From NCBI GenBank assembly GCA_022511045.1, contig JAFLSF010000022.1, positions 1-34,271 of the forward strand: a stretch of DNA of 34,271 bases. Direction: 5' to 3'. The notes beneath the pieces were generated by a model, which searched no databases, had not been told where the DNA came from, and saw only the letters and a list, made by a program, of their open reading frames with translations. Positions 18,214 to 25,675 of this stretch are shown here, piece by piece. Made by a program: the position numbers and the translations under genes. Each line of letters starts with the position of its first letter. Position 1 is the stretch's first letter. The stretch is from Prevotella sp. (GTDB lineage Bacteria; Bacteroidota; Bacteroidia; Bacteroidales; Bacteroidaceae).

Positions 18214-21018
18214 ATGAGACGGACTTTTCTTTTGGCTTTGCTGGGACTGGTGGTCACAGCAGCAATGGCGCAGCCGCTGGCGGAGACCCAGCGACTCTAT
18301 TTGAGTGGTAAGGGTTGTGAGGACATGGTGCAGTGGGACTTCCAATGTACAGACGGTCGTAATAGTGGCCAGTGGACGAAGATTGGCGTGCCCTCCTGCT
18401 GGGAATTACAGGGCTTTGGAACGTATCAATACGGCATGCGTTTTTACGGCAAAGCTACGCCAGAAGGAATTGCCGACGAGCGTGGGCTTTATAAGCATGA
18501 GTTTACACTGCCTAAAGAATGGGCTGGTCGCCAAATACAATTGGTGTTCGAGGCTGCCTTTACGGAGATTCGCGTACAGATTAACGGTCGAAAAGCAGGC
18601 AATGGTACTTATCAGGGAGGCTTCACGCGCCACACTATTGATGTTAGTGACCGTGTTTTCTTCGGTCAGAAGAAAAATCGTTTGGAAGTAGAGGTGCTGA
18701 AAGAGAGTAGTGTACCACAGGTTAATCTGGCAGAACGTCGTGCTGACTATTGGAATTTCGGTGGCATTTGGCGTCCAGTATTCGTCGTTTCCAAACCAGT
18801 GCAAAACATACAGCGGGTTGCTATCGATGCAAAAGGTGATGGAAGATTTATGGCTGACGTATTTCTGAGCATGGCTGTCCCTCATAGTTCTGTATGTGTC
18901 GAAGTCACTGATGCCGATGGGAAGAAAGTGGCAAAAAGTGATGCCATTCCCGTTAGTAGTGACAAGGCAAAGGTTGACTTTAGTGTAAAAGGTGTAAAGG
19001 CATGGAATGCCGAACAGCCTCATCGTTATACAGCTATCTTTACCTTAAAAGATGCTACGGGTAAGACCCTACATATAGAACGACAGAAATTTGGCTTCCG
19101 CACCATCGAATATCGTCATCAGTACAATGGCGACCAAGAGGACGGTCTCTTTATCAATGGTAAAAAGGTAATAGTCAAGGGTGCCAATCGTCACTCTTTC
19201 CGTCCCGAGACAGGTCGCACCCTATCAAAAGCAAAGAACATAGAGGATGTACTGCTTATCAAGTCTATGAATATGAATGCCGTACGTCTAAGCCACTATC
19301 CAGCAGACCCAGAATTTTTGGATGCCTGTGATTCGCTTGGACTCTATGTAGAATGTGAGATGCCTGGCTGGCATTGGCCCCACGAAACGGTTATAGGTAG
19401 TCAAATCGTAGAGGAGATGGTAACGCGTGATGTTAATCACCCCAGTATCATCTTCTGGAGCAACGGTAATGAGGGAGGATTTAATTACGACTTGGAGCCC
19501 TATTTCCACCAGTTTGACCCGCAAAAACGCGTGGTACTATATCCTTGGGCTAATCGTAATGGCTTCGAGACCAAGCACTATCGTTCTTGGGGAGAGACGG
19601 CTGAGTATATGCGTCAAAAGGAAATCTTTATGCCAACAGAGTTCCTGCATGGCCTATATGATGGAGGGCATGGTGCGGGACTCAAGGACTATTGGGAGCT
19701 TATGATGTCTAATCCCCGCTGTGCAGGCGGCTTTCTCTGGGACTTGATGGACCAAGGAGTAGTTCGTACAGATAGGGATGGTATCGTTGATTGCATGGGT
19801 AACTTTGGCTCTGATGGCATCGTAGGTCCTCACATGGAGAAGGAAGGCTCGTTCTATACCATCAGAGAGATTTGGAGTCCTGTGCAAATAACGATGAAAG
19901 GTAGCAAGTTAGAGGTTAGTAATCAGTATAACTTCACTAATCTCAACGAGTGCAAATTTACTTATAAGTACCTAAATATGCCTGCCTATGGCCAGACAAG
20001 TGTCAAGACCATCAGTGAGGGAACATTGAAAGTGGGTAATGTTGAACCTTTTGCTACTATCACTATAGATGTGCCACAAGGTGATGCTGACGTGTTGCAA
20101 GTAACTGCTACTGACCCGAAGGGTGCGGAAATCTATACATGGAATTTTGTGACTCGTAAATTTGCAACGGTGAAAGCAGTAGGTAAGGACATTACACAAA
20201 GTGAAACAGGAACGGAGTTGCTGGTCAATTGTGGTGATAAGACTTACATTTTCTCTAAGAAAGACGGTCATCTAACCAATGTCAAGGTAGGCAACAGAAG
20301 TATCTCGCTCAACAATGGCCCGCGTTTTGTGGCCGCCAAACGTGCTGACCGCTCACAAGACGGCTTTTACAATCATGATGACCCAGAGGCTTTCCAGAAA
20401 AAAACGGACTATACCGAATATGCCGACCAAGGTGCTTTTTGTGGCTTTGATTTCAAGGATGGTGTACTGACAGCCCGCTATCAACACGGCTCGCTCAATA
20501 CCGTCAAGTGGACTTTCCTACTTACTGGCGAGGTGAAAGTAGAGGCCGATTACTACTTCAATGGCGTTATTGACCTTATGGGTGTTTGTTTCGACTATCC
20601 CGAACAACAGGTGAAGTCAAAGTCTTGGGTAGGTCGCGGTCCTTATCGTGTATGGCAGAACCGCAAGGAAGGACCGCAGTACGGTTGTTGGCATAATGAC
20701 TATAATGACCCCATCCCAGGTGAAACGTTTGAGTATCCCGAGTTTAAGGGCTACTTTGCTGATGTAAACTGGATGCAAATAGTAACTACAGAGGGAAAGA
20801 TTGGCATTGAGAACCCAGATGGCTATGTAGGCATCTACACACCTCGTGATGGTCGTGACCACTTGCTTTATACCTTGCCAGAGACAGGCATCTCTATTCT
20901 GAGAGTCATTCCAGCCGTGCGCAACAAGGTGAATACCACCGACTTGAACGGTCCATCTGCCCAACCTTATTGGGCTAAAGGCAAGGGAAGCATCAACTTT
21001 ACCCTAAACTTCGAGTAA
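18214..21018 (+). CDS. Secreted glycoside hydrolase family 2 (beta-galactosidase-like)
   Basis: The protein of 934 residues has a signal peptide (MRRTFLLALLGLVVTAAMA, then QPLAETQ), so acts in the periplasm or on the cell surface. The GH2 layout is visible: N-terminal beta-sandwich (about 20-200, with QINGRKAGNGTYQGGF), an immunoglobulin-like domain, and a TIM barrel entered by GFRTIEYRHQ...LFINGKKVIVKGANRHSF. The acid/base glutamate is E420 in SNGNEGG and the likely nucleophile E476 in PTEFLHG. The C-terminal part (WVGRGPYRVWQNRKEG) resembles the beta-galactosidase small-chain domain. An upstream in-frame ATG at 18166 lacks a good signal peptide. First of four consecutive carbohydrate-active genes; I see no convincing promoter in the 73 nt after the pnp terminator. 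Exact sugar specificity is not decidable. Confidence 0.88.
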   Translation: MRRTFLLALLGLVVTAAMAQPLAETQRLYLSGKGCEDMVQWDFQCTDGRNSGQWTKIGVPSCWELQGFGTYQYGMRFYGKATPEGIADERGLYKHEFTLPKEWAGRQIQLVFEAAFTEIRVQINGRKAGNGTYQGGFTRHTIDVSDRVFFGQKKNRLEVEVLKESSVPQVNLAERRADYWNFGGIWRPVFVVSKPVQNIQRVAIDAKGDGRFMADVFLSMAVPHSSVCVEVTDADGKKVAKSDAIPVSSDKAKVDFSVKGVKAWNAEQPHRYTAIFTLKDATGKTLHIERQKFGFRTIEYRHQYNGDQEDGLFINGKKVIVKGANRHSFRPETGRTLSKAKNIEDVLLIKSMNMNAVRLSHYPADPEFLDACDSLGLYVECEMPGWHWPHETVIGSQIVEEMVTRDVNHPSIIFWSNGNEGGFNYDLEPYFHQFDPQKRVVLYPWANRNGFETKHYRSWGETAEYMRQKEIFMPTEFLHGLYDGGHGAGLKDYWELMMSNPRCAGGFLWDLMDQGVVRTDRDGIVDCMGNFGSDGIVGPHMEKEGSFYTIREIWSPVQITMKGSKLEVSNQYNFTNLNECKFTYKYLNMPAYGQTSVKTISEGTLKVGNVEPFATITIDVPQGDADVLQVTATDPKGAEIYTWNFVTRKFATVKAVGKDITQSETGTELLVNCGDKTYIFSKKDGHLTNVKVGNRSISLNNGPRFVAAKRADRSQDGFYNHDDPEAFQKKTDYTEYADQGAFCGFDFKDGVLTARYQHGSLNTVKWTFLLTGEVKVEADYYFNGVIDLMGVCFDYPEQQVKSKSWVGRGPYRVWQNRKEGPQYGCWHNDYNDPIPGETFEYPEFKGYFADVNWMQIVTTEGKIGIENPDGYVGIYTPRDGRDHLLYTLPETGISILRVIPAVRNKVNTTDLNGPSAQPYWAKGKGSINFTLNFE

Positions 21019-21024
21019 TCACCC

Positions 21025-21057
21025 TTTCCCATCCCCTTTTTATAGGGGGATGGGAAA
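21025..21057. repeat. Perfect 12-bp GC-rich palindrome between GH2 and GH106-like genes
   Basis: TTTCCCATCCCC (21025-21036) pairs perfectly with GGGGATGGGAAA (21046-21057) around loop TTTTTATAG. It starts 6 nt after the GH2 stop and ends 7 nt before the first plausible ATG (21065) of the next gene. With no T-run after it, it is not a clear terminator. It belongs to a family of similar hairpins seen at 21119, 25729 and 27576. Confidence 0.8.
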
Positions 21058-21073
21058 CTTATACATGGAATAT

Positions 21074-24000
21074 ATGAAAACCCGCCTCTTATTATTCATA
21101 GCACTTTTCACATGCTCATATCCCCTCTTTGGAAAAGGGCAGGGGGAGTTTGCCCCTTGGACTTTCTGGTATTGGATGTATGGTGCCGTTAGCGAACAAG
21201 GTATTCGTGCCGACTTGCAAGCCATGAAAGACGTAGGTTTGGGTGGCTGTTACCTGATGCCTATTCGTGGTGCTCAGGAGCGTCCAGAATATAACGGACA
21301 AGCCAACCAGATGACACCCGAGTTCTGGCGAATGGTAGATTGTGCTCTTGAGCAGGCCGACTCATTAGGCTTGGATATGGGTGTCCATATCTGCGACGGC
21401 TTTGCTTTGGCGGGGGGACCTTGGATTTCGCCAGCCGAGTCGATGCAACAAGTGGTTTGGAACGATACTATTCTCGGTGGCGGCCACCATCGTTTTGTGA
21501 TGGCTAAGCCCAAGCACCGCGAGAACTACTACGAAGATATTGGTGTTTATGCTGTGCCTGTACCTTCGTACGCCCAGCCCCGTCCGTCGACTATTACCTA
21601 TTCTCCTAATGTTACCATCAATGCTAAGGGAGTCTATTGCGCTGACGACCCTTGTTGGCTACAAGTAGCTTTTGACAAGCCTACTTTGGTGAGAAACGTT
21701 GAGATAGAGCCCTCTGGTACGAATATTCAATGCCAGCGCTTGTTAGTTAGAGCCTCTGACGATGGTGTGGTGTTCTATACCGTCAAGCAATTAGTGCCTC
21801 CTCGTCAAGGATGGCAGAACACTGGATTTAATACGACCTTTAGTATTCCGCCCACTACGGCCCGCTATTTCCGCTTTGAGTGGACGCCCGTAGGCACTGA
21901 GCCAGGTGCGGAAGATTTGGATGCAGCTAAGTGGAAGCCTGTGTTCAGACTAAGGAACTTACGCCTCTCCAACTATGCCTTGATTGACAACTGGGAGGGA
22001 AAGTCGGGAGCTGTATGGCGCATAGCCCGAGGTACGACGGAAGATGATTTAGGAATGATGGATTATCTGCGTGCCGATGAAGTGGTGAGAACACAAATGC
22101 AAGGCGATGTGGTAGACATCACGTTGCCAGCTGGTTATTGGCGACTCCTACGCATGGGTCATACCTCAACAGGTCACACCAATGCTACGGCAGGTGGTGC
22201 CAAAGGATTAGAGTGCGACAAATTCTCGCGTCAGACGGTAGAGAAACAAGTCGAGGGATGGTTTGGCCTATTCATGAAACGGCCCCACCATGAAGTTATC
22301 AAGTATATGCACATCGACTCGTGGGAGTGTGGCTCTCAGAACTGGAGTAGCACGTTTGCTCAGGAGTTCCGCCGCCGTCGTGGCTATGATTTATTACCTT
22401 TGTTGCCCATCTATGCTGGAGTTCCTATGTCGGGAGGTGACGAGACTTTAAGGGATATTCGTCTGACTATCAACGAACTCATCAACGATGTGTTCTTCGC
22501 TACTCTGAAGGATAAGGCGCGCCAATATGGTGTGCAACTTTCGAGCGAGAGCGTTGCCCCAACAATGGTCTCCGACGGAATTGAGCACTATAAGTATGTA
22601 GACGTACCTATGGGCGAGTATTGGCTTAACTCACCCACCCACGATAAGCCGAACGATATGTTAGATGCCATTAGCGGTGCCCACGTCTATGGGAAGAACA
22701 TTGTACAGGCCGAAGGGTTTACGGAACTACGTGGCGTATGGGACGAGACACCAGCTATGATAAAGCCCCTTTTGGACCGTAACTTTGCTTTAGGCATGAA
22801 CCGACTCTTCTTTCACGTCAATACGCACAACCCCTGGATGGACAGAAAACCGGGTATGACGCTCGATGGCATAGGGCTCTTTTTCCAACGCGACCAAGTG
22901 TGGTTCAAGGAGGCTAAGGGTTTTGTCGACTACATTACCCGTTGCCAGCAACTTTTGCAACAAGGCCGTCCTGTGATAGATATTGCCGTATATACTGGCG
23001 AAGAAATGCCTTCGCGGTCGCTGACTCCAGACCGCTTGGTGCCTATGCTTCCTGGTCTTTTTGGGCAGGAACGTATCCTCTCCGAGGAGCAACGCCTTGC
23101 GAACGATGGCCAGCCTATGGTTGAAAGCCCCGTTGGCGTGCGCCATTCGGCTGGCATTATTGACCTCAAAGACTGGGTGAATGCTCTGCACGGCTATCAG
23201 TACGATTCCATGAATAAGGACGCCTTGCTCCACCAGCCTTTCCACTATAAGGCTTTGGTTATTCCCGAGGGTACCCTTGTCTCCCGAGAAGCCAGAAACC
23301 GTATTCAAGAGTTGCGCCTGCAAGGAGTACAAATCATAGAAAGGCCCTATCATGAAAAGGCTCTGCGAAAGGTTGGTCCAGACGCTATTTTACCAGAAGG
23401 CATTGCGTATGCTCATCGCCAGACGGACGAGGGCGACCTTTACTTCATAGCCAACCAGCAGGATGAGGAGCGCACGTTTACGGCCCAGTTCCGTTGCGCC
23501 AAAGGTGCTCCCGTACTTTACAATCCTGTTACCGACGAGGTGTTCCAAGTCAATACCCTTGACAATGACGACGCGAAGGTTACTCTCACGCTTCGACCCT
23601 ATGAGTCGTTGTTCGTATGCTACGGGGACACCAGTTGTATACCCCGTGTATACAAAGTGTATACCCCGCGTATACAAAGTGTATACCCTATGTATACAAC
23701 TTACGAGCCCTGGGTTCTCTCGTTCCGAGAAAGCGGCTTGATGCTGAAGAAGCAGCGCCTCTTTGATTGGAGTAAGCATGAGGACGACCGCATACGTTAT
23801 TTTAGTGGACACGTTAGCTATATGACAACTTTCAAGCAGAAGCAGATACCCGAGGGGCAAGTGCTTCTCTCATTGCCTAACGTCAAGGACATTGCCCACG
23901 TCTGGGTCAATGGTCAAGACTGCGGAATAGCGTGGACGGCTCCCTACGAGGTGGACATCACCCATGCTTTGAAGAAAGGAAAGAATACGCTCGAGATAGA

Positions 24001-24154
24001 GGTGGTCAACACGTGGCATAACGCCTTGCGTGGTGCCGACCAAGGGAAGGCTCCCTACGAAGGCATCTGGACCAACGCCACATATCGCACAAAAGGCGAC
24101 GGCCTACTGCCAGCAGGCCTCTTGGAAGAACCCGTAATGATGATAAAAAAGTAA
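21074..24154 (+). CDS. Secreted GH106-like glycosidase (probable alpha-L-rhamnosidase)
   Basis: The protein of about 1026 residues begins with a signal peptide (MKTRLLLFIALFTC; ATG at 21065 is an alternative). The catalytic part opens with PWTFWYWMYGAVSEQGIRADLQAMKDVGLGG, split here only in words, the hallmark of GH106 alpha-L-rhamnosidases and relatives. Other family blocks are HIDSWECGSQNWS, FRRRRGYDLLPLLPIYAG and VDVPMGEYW. The C-terminal beta-sandwich (VWVNGQDCGIAWTAPYEVDI...NTLEIEVVNTW) resembles a carbohydrate-binding domain. Two foreign-looking in-frame segments interrupt it: a GC-rich hairpin sequence right after the signal peptide (PLFGKGQGE), and six 11-bp GTATAC units (66 bp, 22 codons) near residues 855-877, at the junction to the C-terminal domain. 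The frame stays open through both, so the gene is probably functional. Rhamnosidase activity is inference from family. Confidence 0.83.
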   Translation: MKTRLLLFIALFTCSYPLFGKGQGEFAPWTFWYWMYGAVSEQGIRADLQAMKDVGLGGCYLMPIRGAQERPEYNGQANQMTPEFWRMVDCALEQADSLGLDMGVHICDGFALAGGPWISPAESMQQVVWNDTILGGGHHRFVMAKPKHRENYYEDIGVYAVPVPSYAQPRPSTITYSPNVTINAKGVYCADDPCWLQVAFDKPTLVRNVEIEPSGTNIQCQRLLVRASDDGVVFYTVKQLVPPRQGWQNTGFNTTFSIPPTTARYFRFEWTPVGTEPGAEDLDAAKWKPVFRLRNLRLSNYALIDNWEGKSGAVWRIARGTTEDDLGMMDYLRADEVVRTQMQGDVVDITLPAGYWRLLRMGHTSTGHTNATAGGAKGLECDKFSRQTVEKQVEGWFGLFMKRPHHEVIKYMHIDSWECGSQNWSSTFAQEFRRRRGYDLLPLLPIYAGVPMSGGDETLRDIRLTINELINDVFFATLKDKARQYGVQLSSESVAPTMVSDGIEHYKYVDVPMGEYWLNSPTHDKPNDMLDAISGAHVYGKNIVQAEGFTELRGVWDETPAMIKPLLDRNFALGMNRLFFHVNTHNPWMDRKPGMTLDGIGLFFQRDQVWFKEAKGFVDYITRCQQLLQQGRPVIDIAVYTGEEMPSRSLTPDRLVPMLPGLFGQERILSEEQRLANDGQPMVESPVGVRHSAGIIDLKDWVNALHGYQYDSMNKDALLHQPFHYKALVIPEGTLVSREARNRIQELRLQGVQIIERPYHEKALRKVGPDAILPEGIAYAHRQTDEGDLYFIANQQDEERTFTAQFRCAKGAPVLYNPVTDEVFQVNTLDNDDAKVTLTLRPYESLFVCYGDTSCIPRVYKVYTPRIQSVYPMYTTYEPWVLSFRESGLMLKKQRLFDWSKHEDDRIRYFSGHVSYMTTFKQKQIPEGQVLLSLPNVKDIAHVWVNGQDCGIAWTAPYEVDITHALKKGKNTLEIEVVNTWHNALRGADQGKAPYEGIWTNATYRTKGDGLLPAGLLEEPVMMIKK
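21119..21150. repeat. GC-rich hairpin element inside the GH106-like gene (N-terminus)
   Basis: TCCCC at 21121-21125 pairs with GGGGA at 21143-21147 and CTTT with AAAG inside, around GGA. It encodes YPLFGKGQGE just after the signal peptide, closely resembling the PLLGKGMGGE segment of the downstream GH2 gene at 25729-25766. Confidence 0.6.
23637..23702. repeat. Six-unit 11-bp GTATAC array inside the GH106-like gene
   Basis: GTATAC occurs at 23637, 23648, 23659, 23670, 23681 and 23692, every 11 bp without exception. Spacers alternate C-rich (CCCGT, CCCGC, CCTAT) and A-rich (AAAGT, AAAGT, AACTT), so a 22-bp double unit underlies it. The array edges are inverted copies of each other: AGTTGTATAC (23633-23642) and GTATACAACT (23692-23701). 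Its 66 bp equal 22 codons, keeping the frame (it codes a Tyr/Val/Pro-rich stretch including VYKVYTPRIQSVY). The same unit builds the array at 33388-33497. Confidence 0.93.
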
Positions 24155-24165
24155 AAAGCTGAGAT

Positions 24166-25617
24166 ATGAAACGTATTGCATTATCATTGATTATTTGTCA
24201 TTTAACGCTTGTCGCAAGTGCTGAGGTCAAGCTGCCCAGCTTCTTTTGCGACAACATGGTGCTACAACAACAGACGGAGTGTAACCTCTGGGGGACGGCT
24301 GATGCCGATAAGCAAGTCACTATTAAGACCTCGTGGGACAACAAGACCTATCGTGTCAAGGCTGACGGAACGGGCCGATTTGAAGTAAAGGTGCAGACTC
24401 CAGAGGCTGGAGGCCCTTATGACATTACGCTAAGTGACGGAAAACCAGTGGTGCTCCACAATATCCTCATTGGCGAGGTGTGGTTATGTAGTGGTCAATC
24501 AAATATGGAAATGACCATGAAAGGCTTTAAGGCTCAGCCCGTAGAGGGGGCTAACGAGGAATTGCTCTCTTGCAAGGACGACCAGTTGCGCCTGCTCTAT
24601 GTGAAAAGGACGGCACAACTCACTCCCCAATATGACATCAAGGGTGGCACGTGGCGAGTAGCCGATGCTGATGCAGTGCGTAATTTCTCGGCTTGTGCCT
24701 ACTACTTCGGCAAGGTTTTGCGCAAGAATCTCGGCGTTCCCGTAGGCCTCATCTGTACGTCATTCGGAGGTTCGGCGTGCGAGGCGTGGATGAAGGCCGA
24801 ATGGCTACGCGCCTATCCTCAAGTACAACAAACCATTACGGAGGCGGATGTCAAGAAGCTGAACCAGCGTTGCCCCACCGCTCTTTATAACGGCCAACTC
24901 TATCCGCTTATAGGATATAATATGCGGGGCGTTATCTGGTATCAAGGTGAAGATAATGTTCCACGCTACACCTACTATGCTGACCTGCTCAAGACGATGG
25001 TTGAGGGCTGGCGTAGTGAGTGGAAACAAGGCGATTTCCCCTTCTACTTCTGCCAAATCGCACCTTATGAATATAGTTTAAGTGGTATGCGGGATAGTCA
25101 GTATCTGCGCGAGCAACAGCAGAAAGCCGAGAACATCATCCCCAATAGCCGTATGGCAGTGCTTATGGACGCAGGTCTGGACTACGGAATCCATCCTCGC
25201 AAGAAGCGTGAGGCTGGTGAGCGTCTGGCCATTCTTGCACTTGCCAATACTTATGGCATGAAAGGTTTGCCCGATTATGCCAAATATGGTGGCGTGGAGT
25301 TTCAAGGTGACACAGCCGTAGTGTCTTTCGAGAATTCTAAGGAATGGGTGTACTTCGAGCATGGAACAACCAGTAAGAACTTCGAGGTGGCAGGTGCCGA
25401 CCGCGTGTTCCACCCAGCCACAAAGGTATGGATTTCACGTAACCGCCTCTATGTCCAATGCGACAAGGTCAAGGAACCCGTTGCCGTTCGCTATGCCTTT
25501 AAGGATTATGCTGACGGTGATCTTATGCACGACGGCCTTCCCGTCTCCTCGTTCCGTACGGACGATTGGGAGTACAACCCGACTCCTGTTACCAGCGACA
25601 AGGACTATAACGAATAA
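24166..25617 (+). CDS. Secreted sialate O-acetylesterase-like SGNH esterase
   Basis: The 483-residue protein has a signal peptide (MKRIALSLIICHLTLVASA). The SGNH/SASA-type esterase blocks follow: LPSFFCDNMVLQQ at the mature N-terminus, GEVWLCSGQSNMEM with the catalytic serine near residue 115, TSFGGSACEAWM, GVIWYQGEDN, and a C-terminal IHPRKKREAGERLA carrying the catalytic histidine. Many relatives have an acidic residue three before this histidine; here the nearest aspartate is four before it (LDYGIHP), so the triad may use another acid. The family removes acetyl groups from sialic acids or from plant glycans. Its place between a GH106-like and a GH2 gene favours plant pectin or hemicellulose deacetylation (inference). 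It starts 11 nt after the GH106-like gene, so the two are in one operon. Confidence 0.86.
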   Translation: MKRIALSLIICHLTLVASAEVKLPSFFCDNMVLQQQTECNLWGTADADKQVTIKTSWDNKTYRVKADGTGRFEVKVQTPEAGGPYDITLSDGKPVVLHNILIGEVWLCSGQSNMEMTMKGFKAQPVEGANEELLSCKDDQLRLLYVKRTAQLTPQYDIKGGTWRVADADAVRNFSACAYYFGKVLRKNLGVPVGLICTSFGGSACEAWMKAEWLRAYPQVQQTITEADVKKLNQRCPTALYNGQLYPLIGYNMRGVIWYQGEDNVPRYTYYADLLKTMVEGWRSEWKQGDFPFYFCQIAPYEYSLSGMRDSQYLREQQQKAENIIPNSRMAVLMDAGLDYGIHPRKKREAGERLAILALANTYGMKGLPDYAKYGGVEFQGDTAVVSFENSKEWVYFEHGTTSKNFEVAGADRVFHPATKVWISRNRLYVQCDKVKEPVAVRYAFKDYADGDLMHDGLPVSSFRTDDWEYNPTPVTSDKDYNE

Positions 25618-25675
25618 CTGCCCCCTTATCGCTTTTCCTAAAATGGGTAATTGAAAACTAAAGAACATAAGTTTT

